64,000 nt of DNA from Allocoprobacillus sp002160865 (GTDB lineage: Bacteria; Bacillota_I; Bacilli_A; Erysipelotrichales; Coprobacillaceae): assembly GCF_042850985.1 (NCBI RefSeq), contig NZ_AP031415.1, forward strand, positions 682,001 to 746,000, written 5' to 3'. A program made the translations under genes and the position numbers. This document shows positions 26,258-34,765 of the stretch, in pieces. Position 1 is the stretch's first letter. Each line of letters opens with the position of its first letter. Below the pieces are notes generated by a model. That model worked only from the letters and a program-made list of their open reading frames with translations, had not been told where the DNA came from and searched no databases.

Positions 26258-26898
26258 TGAAACGTTTCTTATATCGCTATCGTCATGCTTGGGTATTTAC
26301 ATATTTTATTATTTATTTACCTTGGTATTTTGGCTTACAGTTAAGAGAGATTTCATTTCATGATGTCTATATAGGGATAGATGCTATGACTCCATTTATA
26401 TCATGGTTTATCTATCCTTATATCTACTGGTTTCTTTTTGTGGCTGGAACGATTGGTTATTTGTTTTTCACACATCGTCGTGATTTCTACAAATGTGTTG
26501 CTTTTTTGTTTATAGGTATGACAATCTGTTTAATTATTTTTACAGTTTATCCAACAAGTTTTGATCATCGACCAGTCATTGAAGGACAATCTTTATCAAT
26601 GAATCTTGTTCAATTCATTTATCAAGCTGATAAAAGTCAAAATGTCTTTCCTAGTATTCATGTGTATAATTCTATTGGTTGTGCTATTGCACTTATGAAA
26701 TGTCAAAATATCAGTCATCATCAAACAATCAAAATCTTTGCGATTGTTTCTGCTGTCATGATTACATTATCAACGATGTTTATTAAACAACATTCTTTTT
26801 TAGATGCTGTTGGAGCATCTTTACTGGCAGTGATTTTATATATTTTGATTTATAAAGCAGATATTTTTCAAATTGAAAAACGTGTATCTCAAGAATAG
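26257..26898 (+). CDS. PAP2-family membrane phosphatase
   Basis: 213 residues with about six TM helices. The phosphatase motif parts NVFPSIHVYNS and KQHSFLDAVGAS match the C2 and C3 motifs of PAP2; a less clear C1 lies near DHRPVIEG. It probably dephosphorylates undecaprenyl pyrophosphate or phosphatidate on the outer leaflet. Overlaps the glycosyltransferase gene by one base, and ends at a terminator. Confidence 0.85.
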   Translation: MKRFLYRYRHAWVFTYFIIYLPWYFGLQLREISFHDVYIGIDAMTPFISWFIYPYIYWFLFVAGTIGYLFFTHRRDFYKCVAFLFIGMTICLIIFTVYPTSFDHRPVIEGQSLSMNLVQFIYQADKSQNVFPSIHVYNSIGCAIALMKCQNISHHQTIKIFAIVSAVMITLSTMFIKQHSFLDAVGASLLAVILYILIYKADIFQIEKRVSQE

Positions 26899-26920
26899 TG
26901 AAAAACTATTCTTTTTTTCT
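26891..26920 (+). terminator. Terminator of the glf cluster
   Basis: AAGAATAGT/ACTATTCTT with loop GAAAA, followed by TTTTTTCTT; includes the stop of the PAP2 gene. Confidence 0.85.
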
Positions 26921-26964
26921 TAAATGGATAGGATATGTCATAATGAATAAAAGGAGGATTCATT

Positions 26965-27831
26965 ATGCAATTAACATTAGAACATTTATCATTTTATTTC
27001 CATCAATGTGAAAATAAAAGACTTAGTCAACATACTTTAAAAGCTTATCGCATTGATTTGAAACAATTTTATGTATTTATGAAAAATAAAGAGATGAATA
27101 AACAGGAAATATCATCTTATATTCATTATTTGAATGAACATTTTAAACCAAAGACAGTCAAAAGAAAACTGGCATCACTTCATGCATTTTTTGAAGAACT
27201 GGTTTTTAATGAAATACTTCAAGATAATCCAATGCATAAAATCAGGTATAAGATTCAAGAAGAAAAAACATTACCCCGTATTATTCAATATCATCAATTA
27301 CAAGACTTATTTAGATGTTTAAATCATGAACATCATGCTTTTATTCAAAGAGATAAAGCAGTCATTGAGTTATTGATTTCAACAGGAATTAGAGTTTCAG
27401 AACTGTGTGCCATTAAAAGAAAAGATATTGATTTAAAAGATCAGTATTTAATTATTTATGGAAAGAACGCTAAAGAAAGAGTCATTTATTTAACAGATGA
27501 TGTTTGTAAGGCTCTTAAAAATTATGAATTAACTTTCTATGATTATATTCATCAACAAGATTATTTCTTTATGAATAATCAGTATCATCGCTTAACAGAT
27601 CAATCTGTCCGTCATATTATTAATCATTATACACATGGCTATCATATTACGCCTCATATGTTTCGTCATACTTTTGCAACTATGTTGTTGGAACAGGATG
27701 TAGATATTACTTATATTCAAAAAATCTTAGGACATAGTTCTATTACGACAACGAGTATTTATGCATATGCTTCTCTACAAAGACAAAAAGAGATTATGAT
27801 GCATAAAAATCCTCGTCATTTAATTAAATAA
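26965..27831 (+). CDS. XerD-like tyrosine recombinase
   Basis: 288 residues. N-terminal SAM-like domain (about 1-95), then the catalytic domain with the tetrad: Arg in STGIRVSELC, HMFRHTFA, LGHSSITTTSIYAY (nucleophile Tyr). XerD-type enzymes resolve chromosome dimers; solo copies can also be mobile-element integrases. No other mobile genes, tRNA or att repeats are visible beside it, which favours a housekeeping XerC/D. AGGAGG precedes the start. Confidence 0.85.
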   Translation: MQLTLEHLSFYFHQCENKRLSQHTLKAYRIDLKQFYVFMKNKEMNKQEISSYIHYLNEHFKPKTVKRKLASLHAFFEELVFNEILQDNPMHKIRYKIQEEKTLPRIIQYHQLQDLFRCLNHEHHAFIQRDKAVIELLISTGIRVSELCAIKRKDIDLKDQYLIIYGKNAKERVIYLTDDVCKALKNYELTFYDYIHQQDYFFMNNQYHRLTDQSVRHIINHYTHGYHITPHMFRHTFATMLLEQDVDITYIQKILGHSSITTTSIYAYASLQRQKEIMMHKNPRHLIK

Positions 27832-27883
27832 AGGTTTCTTTTTGTTGTGGCTTTATGTATGATAGAAATAAGGAGAAGATGAT

Positions 27884-28855
27884 ATGGATAAAAATATTTG
27901 GAAACAATTATATTCACTCATTAATGAGTGGATTCAGCTTAAAGCATGGAAGTTTATTGGAAGTAATGATTTTGTAGGATTAGAAATCAATGGAACAACT
28001 TATTATTGTACAATTATGGGACAATTAGGAGATTGTATTGGTTTTTCTATTTATGAAGGTGAACAAGGTTACAGAGATTTAAATAGTATTTCATTAGAAT
28101 ACGAGGAGGACCGTGTGATACAGTATATGATGTTTGATCAGACGTGTCTGACTTTCTACATGGGAGATCGTGAAGAAGTTCCTTCAAGTCAAAGACAGAT
28201 GATGAAATCATTGGGCTTCAAATATCGTGGGAAGGGGAATTGGCCTTACTTTTTATCATTTCAATCAAGATTTTATCCTTATGAAATCAATGATTATCAA
28301 GCCAAAATCATGATTCAAGTCTTAGAACAATTGATTCCTTTAATGAAAGCTTATATAAATAAAGAAGTTGTTGTGGATTTTGATCAAGATGAGATGCTGT
28401 ATGCCCATGATGGGATTTATGAAGCGAGAGCCTTACCACCAGTGAAAGATAAATTTCCAACATTAACCATCACTGATAAGGGAAATCTTGAAACCATTCC
28501 TCAAAGCTTTCGTCAGTTTATCATTGATTTAGCCTATCTTAAAGGTGGTATCGTTGAAGCCGGTTATGATCGTCCTATCAGTGGACTTGTTTTGTTAGCG
28601 ATGGAATTAGAATCACAAGAAATTGTTTATATGAATTTATTGAAGGTTGAAGAAGAACAATCTAAAGCCTGTCTGGATATGTTTTATGAACTATTAGAAG
28701 ATTATGGAAAACCTACAGAGATAATGATTAGAAATCCTAGAGTCTTTTGTGCCTTATCTTCTATTTGTGAGGTCTGTGGAACAAAGATATATATGACTGC
28801 CTTACCAATGATTGATGATATTTTGGACGAAATGGAATATTATATGTCAAAATAA
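27884..28855 (+). CDS. Uncharacterised protein, DUF6930/DUF7309-like
   Basis: 323 residues, soluble. It looks two-part: residues 1-150 (GTTYYCTIMGQLGDCIGFSIYEGE) and about 170-320 (PISGLVLLAMELESQEIVYMNLLK and a conserved IMIRNPRVFCALSSICEVCG). These resemble the DUF7309 and DUF6930 families, recalled from memory and not checked. No catalytic motif is clear. Single gene with its own terminator. Function unknown. Confidence 0.6.
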   Translation: MDKNIWKQLYSLINEWIQLKAWKFIGSNDFVGLEINGTTYYCTIMGQLGDCIGFSIYEGEQGYRDLNSISLEYEEDRVIQYMMFDQTCLTFYMGDREEVPSSQRQMMKSLGFKYRGKGNWPYFLSFQSRFYPYEINDYQAKIMIQVLEQLIPLMKAYINKEVVVDFDQDEMLYAHDGIYEARALPPVKDKFPTLTITDKGNLETIPQSFRQFIIDLAYLKGGIVEAGYDRPISGLVLLAMELESQEIVYMNLLKVEEEQSKACLDMFYELLEDYGKPTEIMIRNPRVFCALSSICEVCGTKIYMTALPMIDDILDEMEYYMSK

Positions 28856-28885
28856 TGCCGTTTAATCATGGCATTATTTTGTTTG
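28851..28885 (+). terminator. Terminator of the DUF6930-like gene
   Basis: AATAATGCC/GGCATTATT with ten-base loop, followed by TTGTTT; covers the stop codon. Confidence 0.75.
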
Positions 28886-28910
28886 CAAAAATAGATCTTT
28901 CATGTATAAT
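28883..28910 (+). promoter_or_regulatory. Promoter of the ABC-F gene
   Basis: -35 TTGCAA (28883-28888), 16-base spacer, -10 TATAAT (28905-28910). It overlaps the terminator tail of the preceding gene. Confidence 0.65.
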
Positions 28911-28938
28911 AGAGTGGATTTGTTAAAGGAGAATGAAT

Positions 28939-30540
28939 ATGATAGCAACGCAAAATGTATCTTTACGATATGGTGATCGTGCCTTATTTGAAAATGTTTC
29001 TATTAAGTTTACAGAAGGAAACTGTTATGGAATTATTGGTGCCAATGGGGCAGGAAAATCAACATTTTTAAAAATTTTAGCTGGTGAAATTGAACCGAAT
29101 AAAGGTGAAGTGGTAATCACACCGGGACAAAGACTTTCAGTATTAAAGCAGGATCATTTTGCCTATGATGATCAGGAAGTTTTAAAGACTGTTTTAATGG
29201 GAAATAAACGTCTTTATGAAATTATGTTAAGAAAAGAAGAATTGTATAGTAAAGCTGATTTTAATGATGAAGATGGTATTGAGTTAGCTGAACTTGAAGG
29301 TGAATTCATGGAAATGGATGGATGGAATGCCGAAACGGATGCAGAAATCTTATTAAATGGATTACAGATTACAAGTGAATATCACCATTTATTGATGAAA
29401 GAACTGGGTGATCAACAAAAAGTCAAAGTTTTACTAGCTCAAGCTTTGTTTGGTAATCCCGATATTCTATTATTGGACGAGCCAACAAACCATTTAGATT
29501 TAAAAAGTGTCACTTGGTTAGAGAATTTCTTATTAAACTTCCCTAATACAGTCATTGTTGTATCCCATGATAGACATTTTTTAAATAAGGTTTGTACACA
29601 TATTGCTGATATTGATTATAGTAAAATTCAATTATATGTTGGAAACTATGATTTCTGGTATGAATATTCACAGATGATGATAAAACAGGCGAAAGAAATC
29701 AATAAAAAAGCAGAAGCTAAGAAAAAGGAATTAGAGGAATTTATTGCTCGTTTTAGTGCCAATGCTTCTAAGGCAAAACAGGCAACATCACGTAAAAAAT
29801 TATTAGATAACTTAGAAATGGTGGATATCAAACCATCACTGAGAAGATATCCTTTTATTGGTTTTACACCAGAAAGAGAAGTTGGAAATATTGTTTTAAC
29901 AGTAGAAGATTTGGGTTACAAACAAAATGGTGAACAGATATTTGATCATGTATCTTTTTCATTGTCACCTAAAGATAAGGTTGCTTTTGTTTCTGATCAT
30001 GAATTAGCCATTACATCTTTCTTTAAGATTATCATGGGAGAAATCACTGATTATACAGGTTCATTTCAATGGGGTGTAACAACTTCAAAATCTTATTTTC
30101 CAAAAGATAATAATGAATATTTTGATGATTGTGATTTATCTCTTGTAGAGTGGTTAAGACAATATGCTGGAGAAGATGCTTATGAACAAGATTTAAGAGG
30201 ATGGCTTGGACGTGTTTTATTCTCTGGTGAAGAAGCATTGAAAAAAGCCAATGTTTTATCTGGTGGAGAAAAAGTGAGATGTATGTTAGCAAAAATGATG
30301 ATGGCGAATGCCAATGTCTTGGTTTTAGATGAACCAACAAACCATTTGGATCTGGAATCTATTCAGGCATTAAATGAAGGGTTGATTCGTTTTAAAGAAA
30401 ATGTGCTTTTTGCTTCTCATGACCACCAATTTGTACAGACGATTGCCAATAGAATTATTGAATTAAAAGAAGATGGATGTATTGATCGTTTATCAACTTA
30501 TGATGAATATTTAGAATATAAAGAAAAAATGGAAGGTTAA
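28939..30540 (+). CDS. ABC-F ATPase (YbiT/YkpA-like)
   Basis: 533 residues, two ABC modules, no TM: an ABC-F protein that acts on ribosomes. The first module has GANGAGKST and LLLDEPTNHLDL, with the signature degenerate (KELGDQQKVK). The second has VLSGGEKVR and VLDEPTNHLDL, but the P-loop region is degenerate (AFVSDHELAITSFF in its place), as in the YbiT/YkpA group, so only one nucleotide site may have a normal P-loop. The linker carries charged helices (KAEAKKKELEEF). Start taken at ATG 28939, seven bases after AAAGGAG. Confidence 0.88.
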   Translation: MIATQNVSLRYGDRALFENVSIKFTEGNCYGIIGANGAGKSTFLKILAGEIEPNKGEVVITPGQRLSVLKQDHFAYDDQEVLKTVLMGNKRLYEIMLRKEELYSKADFNDEDGIELAELEGEFMEMDGWNAETDAEILLNGLQITSEYHHLLMKELGDQQKVKVLLAQALFGNPDILLLDEPTNHLDLKSVTWLENFLLNFPNTVIVVSHDRHFLNKVCTHIADIDYSKIQLYVGNYDFWYEYSQMMIKQAKEINKKAEAKKKELEEFIARFSANASKAKQATSRKKLLDNLEMVDIKPSLRRYPFIGFTPEREVGNIVLTVEDLGYKQNGEQIFDHVSFSLSPKDKVAFVSDHELAITSFFKIIMGEITDYTGSFQWGVTTSKSYFPKDNNEYFDDCDLSLVEWLRQYAGEDAYEQDLRGWLGRVLFSGEEALKKANVLSGGEKVRCMLAKMMMANANVLVLDEPTNHLDLESIQALNEGLIRFKENVLFASHDHQFVQTIANRIIELKEDGCIDRLSTYDEYLEYKEKMEG

Positions 30541-30561
30541 GAGAAATCTTAATCTTTTTTT
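30537..30561 (+). terminator. Terminator of the ABC-F gene
   Basis: TTAAGA/TCTTAA with a GAAA tetraloop, followed by TCTTTTTTT; includes the stop codon. Confidence 0.7.
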
Positions 30562-30636
30562 CATATGTTTTTCATATGAATGTGTTATAAATAAGATATA
30601 TGAATATTGTTGAATGATATGAGAGGAGGATGCGAT

Positions 30637-30900
30637 ATGATTACAACAACATTATCAACTTATCCAGGAAAAAAAGTCGTGAAAGATTTAGGAATTGTTT
30701 TTGCTTATGATGATGCTGTGAGGCCGACCAGATTAGCGATGAATATGGAAAAATATCTGGAAACAGCACTCAAACGTTTAAGTGAAAAAGCTCAAGAAAA
30801 AGGGGCGAATGCTGTATTAGGTATATGTTTTGATTTAAGAGATACATTAAAACCTATGTTAATGGGAACAGCTGTGATTTTAGAAGATGAATCATCATGA
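30637..30900 (+). CDS. YbjQ/UPF0145 heavy-metal-binding domain protein
   Basis: 87 residues, about the whole UPF0145 domain: ITTTLSTYPGKKVVKDLGIVFAYDD at the N-terminus and EKGANAVLGICFDLRD near the middle. Function of the family is not established; metal binding was suggested. Start at MITTTL with GAGGAGG seven bases upstream. Its 3' flank was altered by the IS insertion 50 bases downstream. Confidence 0.85.
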   Translation: MITTTLSTYPGKKVVKDLGIVFAYDDAVRPTRLAMNMEKYLETALKRLSEKAQEKGANAVLGICFDLRDTLKPMLMGTAVILEDESS

Positions 30901-30950
30901 TTAGAATAGGAAAATGAGGATAAAATAATAAGGTGTTTATACCTTTAAAG

Positions 30951-30987
30951 TGTACCCTATGTCAAGGACAATTAAATAAAAAGGTAT
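30951..30987 (+). repeat. Left terminal inverted repeat of the IS
   Basis: Begins TGTACCCT, ends TTAAATAAAAAGGTAT; matches the right end in inverted orientation with about seven mismatches in the middle. Confidence 0.85.
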
Positions 30988-31069
30988 ATTTTTAACGAAT
31001 ATTATCTTATATGATTGTGTCAAGGAGGAATGACACAGTCTTAAGCCACTGGTCAAGATCAGTGGCTTT

Positions 31070-31588
31070 GTGTTTAAGATGATTATGTATATTTTTAATG
31101 ATTCTAAAAAGTTTAAACTTGTTTGTGTCAAGTATGACAACTGTATTGAATTTAAGGTCAACAGAAATGGTAATGTTATTGAAGGAATCCTTTCTAAAGG
31201 TGTCTATTATAACTGGATTGCTTTTCCTTCACTTAACACGTCCTGTCAACTCGCCGATTTCTCAGATTCCTTTTGGAACGAGGAACAGCTTTTCAATGTT
31301 TTCCACAATGATTTCGATGTGTCAACTGTGCTTATGACCATTAGTGAGCTTAAGGATCTTTTCAGTCAGGACTATCAGTCCTACACTGATGGTTATAAGT
31401 TCATGTCCACTCGCGAATATATCTTCTGGCTTGAAAATCAATGTGAAGTCTTATCCTATCAGATGATTGATATGCAGACCCGTTTTGAATCTCAGCTTAA
31501 TATTGACCTTGAAGAAGAACTCTTGGATGAAAGAAACCAATATCATGATATGATGCGTTTTCAATATGATGATACTATTTTTGAATAG
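31070..31588 (+). CDS. IS passenger gene, unknown product
   Basis: 172 residues from GTG, or 169 from the ATG at 31079; neither has a good ribosome binding site. It lies inside the IS, convergent with the transposase and ending three bases before its stop. No recognised domain; the C-terminal third (about 130-165) is charged and helical, possibly coiled coil (FWLENQCEVLSYQMIDMQTR). Two hairpins precede it: GTGTCA/TGACAC enclosing AAGGAGGA (31017-31036) and AAGCCACTG/CAGTGGCTT (31043-31069), which may insulate it from outside transcription. It could regulate transposition or serve the host; unknown. Confidence 0.6.
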   Translation: MFKMIMYIFNDSKKFKLVCVKYDNCIEFKVNRNGNVIEGILSKGVYYNWIAFPSLNTSCQLADFSDSFWNEEQLFNVFHNDFDVSTVLMTISELKDLFSQDYQSYTDGYKFMSTREYIFWLENQCEVLSYQMIDMQTRFESQLNIDLEEELLDERNQYHDMMRFQYDDTIFE

Positions 31589-31600
31589 TATCATTTTTTT
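31571..31600 (+). terminator. Terminator of the IS passenger gene
   Basis: GATACTAT/ATAGTATC with loop TTTTTGA-like, followed by ATTTTTTT on the plus strand; overlaps the ends of both convergent genes. Confidence 0.75.
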
Positions 31601-32523
31601 ATATCTATTGGATATATATCTGACAGCCAGTACTGATAATATTCTGAAGGTGACAGTTTTGCCAGGTCCCACTGATACCTTTCGTTATTGTAGTAATCTA
31701 TATAATCATCTATAACTGCTTTAAGGTCATTGAAAGTGTTGCACCTGCTTATATCTATTTCATCTTTCATATGACCAAAAAAGGATTCCTGTGGTGCATT
31801 ATCCCAGCAGTTGCCCCTTCTTGACATTGATTGCCTCAATCCTTTGTCCTTGAGCAGCTTTTGAAAATCTATACTGGTGTAATGAATGCCCTGGTCGCTA
31901 TGGCATATCGTCTTGTTTGTTTTGATTGTCGCTCCATGCTTTTCAAACAGTTGTTTTACAGTCATTAACACAAAGTCAATCTCCAATGATTCGCTGACAA
32001 CATATGATAGTATCTCATTGGTAAATGCATCCTTCATGACCGATAGATATGCTTTTCTTTTTTCTTTCCCATAAAAGAGATATGTAATATCGGTTAATAT
32101 GACTATTCTTGGCTCCTGTATGAAATCACGATTGACAACATTGGGGGCAATATTATTTGTTTTTATTGCTTTTGCCATTCTTCTATATGGATTGGCTTTT
32201 CTTATTTTGCAGAAAAGTCCATATTTTTTCATGAGCCTCCTTATTTTTTTGATATTCATCCTTACTCCCATGTGCAGCAGATGCATGTGAATGCTTCTTG
32301 CTCCTTTATCATATCCTCTGTACTGATATGCCTTCAATATGAGTTCAAAATCGTTCTTGTCCCGCTGTTCTTTCTGCTGACGCTTATTGCAGTTATTTTT
32401 CCAGTTGTAGAAGCCACTTCTGGAAACTTCTGCAATTTCACATAATCTGGTAATGTTGAGAAGATTGTCATCTCGAGAAATCATTTCTTCGATGATTTTG
32501 TATTTTTCTTCTGCAGTTTCCAA
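31591..32523 (-). CDS. IS3-family transposase, OrfB (DDE integrase)
   Basis: 310 residues as a separate frame. HTH_21-type N-terminus (ITRLCEIAEVSRSGFYNW), then the rve integrase core with the DDE triad: Asp in ILTDITYLF, Asp in CHSDQGIHY, Glu in PQESFFGHMK, and the trailing YNNERYQWDLAKLSPSEY. Its frame is -1 relative to orfA and overlaps it by about 43 bases. It could be made as an OrfAB fusion by -1 frameshifting near AAGAAAAAT, or start at TTG 32523. Confidence 0.93.
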   Translation of the reverse strand: METAEEKYKIIEEMISRDDNLLNITRLCEIAEVSRSGFYNWKNNCNKRQQKEQRDKNDFELILKAYQYRGYDKGARSIHMHLLHMGVRMNIKKIRRLMKKYGLFCKIRKANPYRRMAKAIKTNNIAPNVVNRDFIQEPRIVILTDITYLFYGKEKRKAYLSVMKDAFTNEILSYVVSESLEIDFVLMTVKQLFEKHGATIKTNKTICHSDQGIHYTSIDFQKLLKDKGLRQSMSRRGNCWDNAPQESFFGHMKDEIDISRCNTFNDLKAVIDDYIDYYNNERYQWDLAKLSPSEYYQYWLSDIYPIDIKK

Positions 32524-32945
32524 TAGGCTTCCCTCTCCAGTGATCTTATTTTTTTTAGAAACTCTATTTCCTGTTTTTGATAGGCAATCTTATGTTCAAG
32601 ATAAGCAATCTTTTCTTCGGGGGACATGTCTCTTGTTCTAGGGCGACCTGCATTGTGTTTTCTGGTATCTTCAAATCCTTCTAAGCGTTCTGCTTCCTTC
32701 TTTATTCGTTGAACAATATTACTTATGCGTTTTGGTCCAAGAATATGTGGATCAATATCAAAGGAAGAAAGTATGGAAGAAGGGGCTTCTCCTTGTGAAT
32801 AGCGTGACCAGAACTCCATTTTAAACTTTTGGGAGTATTTAATGCTTTTGTAAGATATTTTTTCAATATATGGATTATCCTTGAGTATTTTAATTTGTTC
32901 ATCAGTAAAATAGTTTACACCCATTCCAATCAATCCTTTCATCAA
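32481..32945 (-). CDS. IS3-family transposase, OrfA (HTH)
   Basis: 154 residues (147 from the internal Met that precedes GVNYFTDEQ). Residues 15-95 contain a helix-turn-helix region (KIEKISYKSIKYSQKFKMEF-like) and residues 115-150 a leucine-zipper-like helix (EEKIAYLEHKIAYQKQEIEF), as in typical IS3 OrfA. It binds the IS ends. Confidence 0.85.
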   Translation of the reverse strand: MMKGLIGMGVNYFTDEQIKILKDNPYIEKISYKSIKYSQKFKMEFWSRYSQGEAPSSILSSFDIDPHILGPKRISNIVQRIKKEAERLEGFEDTRKHNAGRPRTRDMSPEEKIAYLEHKIAYQKQEIEFLKKIRSLEREAYWKLQKKNTKSSKK

Positions 32946-33018
32946 ATCATATTATAAGCAAAATAAAAGACCCTGTAAAACAGAGTCGGTTAAATATTCA
33001 GCATCACATTTTAGAGTG

Positions 33019-33055
33019 ATACCTTTTTATTTAACTGTCCATTTTACAGGGTACA
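33019..33055 (-). repeat. Right terminal inverted repeat of the IS
   Basis: Inverted copy of the left end, finishing AGGGTACA at 33055, two bases from the stop codon of the neighbouring gene. Confidence 0.85.
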
Positions 33056-33057
33056 GT

Positions 33058-33561
33058 TTACTTTTGGTAAACACCTTTTATTTTTGCGATATAGATATGA
33101 TGATAATCTTTATCTGGATACCATTTTTCATCAAGAGAAGTATCAATAAAGTTTTCAGCTTTCACAGAATCTTCATAAATTTTTTCTACAATAAAGACAA
33201 GCTTTGCTTCTTCAAAAGCAGGAACGCCATCAATAAAAGTAGGATGAAAATGAACATCTTCAATTTTACAAGTATCTCTACCAGAAACCGTTCCTAAGAC
33301 GGATAATTCTTTTTTATAGCCATCAAAGAATGATAGCGAAAAACATGGTTGTTGATCAACAAATTGTTTTGTATAGCGTTGAGGACGAATATAGGCATGA
33401 ACAACATTTTCACCCCAGAACACACCCATGCCACCCCATGAAGCTGTCATTGTATTGATTTTTTGTTGATCTCCCGCAGTTATCAACATCCAGTCTTGAC
33501 CAATGGTCTGAAAAACATTCATATCTAAATCTTTAATATCTATTTTTTGAAAAGCCATCAT
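33058..33561 (-). CDS. Flavin reductase-like (flavoredoxin) FMN-binding protein
   Basis: 167 residues. The split-barrel flavin reductase fold is suggested by INTMTASWGGMGVFWGENVV, AYIRPQRYTKQFVD, FSLSFFDGYKKELSVLGTVSGRD, and the C-terminal HIYIAKIKGVYQK. Binds FMN and probably acts as a small redox protein. GGAGG precedes ATGATG. The stop codon lies two bases from the IS right end; the original terminator seems to lie beyond the IS (AAGGT/ACCTT followed by ATTATTTT at 30923-30945, minus strand). Transcription would thus run into the IS. Confidence 0.85.
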   Translation of the reverse strand: MMAFQKIDIKDLDMNVFQTIGQDWMLITAGDQQKINTMTASWGGMGVFWGENVVHAYIRPQRYTKQFVDQQPCFSLSFFDGYKKELSVLGTVSGRDTCKIEDVHFHPTFIDGVPAFEEAKLVFIVEKIYEDSVKAENFIDTSLDEKWYPDKDYHHIYIAKIKGVYQK

Positions 33562-33625
33562 TTTTCCTCCTTTTCATGATTATAACATAATATATGCACA
33601 AAATAAAAATATAAGAGGTGAATCC

Positions 33626-34552
33626 ATGAAAATGAAAAAATTATTAAAAATTTCTCTATGTATCATTATTATCTGTATAATTTTTTTAACAGGAATCACT
33701 TTTTATGTTGGCAATTATTTATATGATTATACATTAAATCCTGCTTCTCACCATACACTTTTTGAAAATATGTCAACTCAAAAGAGATCTGATTCTACAC
33801 AGTGGTTGGATACGCATAGTGTCAATGTATCTATTCAAAGTCATGATGATCTTTTTTTACATGCCAGTTATATTGAACAGGATACTTCTGTTTATGTGAT
33901 TATGGTTCATGGTTATCGTGGGACAGGTGCCAGTATTATTTCACCCATTAAGCGTTTTTATAAGCAAGGATATAATCTTTTGATTCCAGATTTAAGAGGG
34001 CATGGACAAAGTGAGGGGGATTATATTGGAATGGGATGGGATGATCGTTATGATATCATGGGATGGATTGACTATATTATCGCTAAAGACAAGAAGGCTC
34101 AAATTATTTTATACGGTGTTTCAATGGGTGGGGCAACAGTTATGGATGTCGCTGGTGAAGATTTGCCTCAACAAGTCAAGGCAGTCATTGAGGATTGTGG
34201 CTATACGAGTGTCTGGGATGTTTTTCAATATCATATTCCTATGGAAAAATGGCAAAGTGAGATTGCCCTGCATATGGCGAGTGTGGTGACACGTATACGT
34301 GCTGGATATGCTTTAGAGGATGTGAGTCCCTTAAAACAGGTCCAAAAGAGTCACGTTCCGATTTTGTTTATACATGGCAGTGAAGATGATTTTGTTCCTT
34401 GTGAAATGGTAAACACGCTTTATCAAAGTGCAACCTGTCCTAAAGAGAAGCTGATTATTGAAGGAGCAGGACATGCTCAAAGCTGTTCAACGGATTCAAA
34501 AACTTATTATTCCACAATCTTTCAATTTATTGAACGTTATACAAAAAAATAG
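33626..34552 (+). CDS. Membrane-anchored alpha/beta hydrolase
   Basis: 308 residues. N-terminal TM anchor (about 6-28), then an alpha/beta hydrolase facing the outside. Catalytic triad: Ser in YGVSMGGATVM (GxSxG), Asp in HGSEDDFVP, His in EGAGHAQSCS; the oxyanion region is MVHGYRGTG. It resembles the YqkD/BAAT-like serine hydrolases of Firmicutes, substrate unknown. Its stop codon is inside the terminator of the convergent small gene. Confidence 0.9.
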   Translation: MKMKKLLKISLCIIIICIIFLTGITFYVGNYLYDYTLNPASHHTLFENMSTQKRSDSTQWLDTHSVNVSIQSHDDLFLHASYIEQDTSVYVIMVHGYRGTGASIISPIKRFYKQGYNLLIPDLRGHGQSEGDYIGMGWDDRYDIMGWIDYIIAKDKKAQIILYGVSMGGATVMDVAGEDLPQQVKAVIEDCGYTSVWDVFQYHIPMEKWQSEIALHMASVVTRIRAGYALEDVSPLKQVQKSHVPILFIHGSEDDFVPCEMVNTLYQSATCPKEKLIIEGAGHAQSCSTDSKTYYSTIFQFIERYTKK

Positions 34553-34571
34553 ATGTTTGAAAACATCTATT
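34543..34571 (-). terminator. Terminator of the ABC operon (minus strand)
   Basis: AATAGATGTTT/AAACATCTATT stem followed by seven T on the minus strand. The plus side has no T-run, so it serves the minus-strand operon. Confidence 0.8.
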
Positions 34572-34755
34572 AAGATTGTTGTGTACGCATTTCATTTTTT
34601 AATTCATATAAAGCATGACGTGTTTCTTCAATATCATCAATGACATCATAAATTGCTTTACGTTGTTGATCAGTCATGCTGTCATCCTTAGAAATTTCAA
34701 GAAGTTTTTCTAATGCATGATAAATCGCTTCATTGGCTTGATTTAAACGTTCCAT
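34570..34755 (-). CDS. Small helical protein, unknown
   Basis: 61 residues, almost fully helical and charged (LNQANEAIYHALEKLLEISK, DDIEETRHALYELKNEM). AGGAGGG lies five bases before the start. Last gene of the minus-strand ABC operon, ten bases after the preceding gene. No known family. Confidence 0.65.
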   Translation of the reverse strand: MERLNQANEAIYHALEKLLEISKDDSMTDQQRKAIYDVIDDIEETRHALYELKNEMRTQQS

Positions 34756-34765
34756 ATTCACCCTC

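Larger units (their letters stand above)
30951..33055. mobile_element. IS3-family insertion sequence with a passenger gene
   Basis: A 2,105-base element bounded by imperfect inverted repeats of about 37 bases (outer end TGTACCCT, inner end TTAAATAAAAAGGTAT). It contains orfA and orfB of an IS3-type transposase on the minus strand and an extra plus-strand gene between the left repeat and the orfB end. Base and codon use (more CTT, CAG and C-ending codons) differ from the neighbours. No clear 3-4-base target duplication was seen (AAAG on the left, GTTT on the right). It sits between the stop codon of the flavin reductase gene and the likely terminator of that gene. The catalytic motifs look intact, so it may be active. 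Confidence 0.9.

Noticed and set aside
26965..27831. The tyrosine recombinase as an integrase of a genomic island
   Set aside because: No att repeats, tRNA gene, excisionase or phage-like genes are next to it; the flanking genes look like core genes.
32500..32545. A canonical A-AAA-AAG frameshift site between orfA and orfB
   Set aside because: The overlap has AAGAAAAAT but not the canonical heptamer in the right phase, so frameshifting is only a possibility.
30940..33065. A target-site duplication around the IS
   Set aside because: Flanking bases (AAAG left, GTTT right) do not match as a direct repeat of 3-4 bases.
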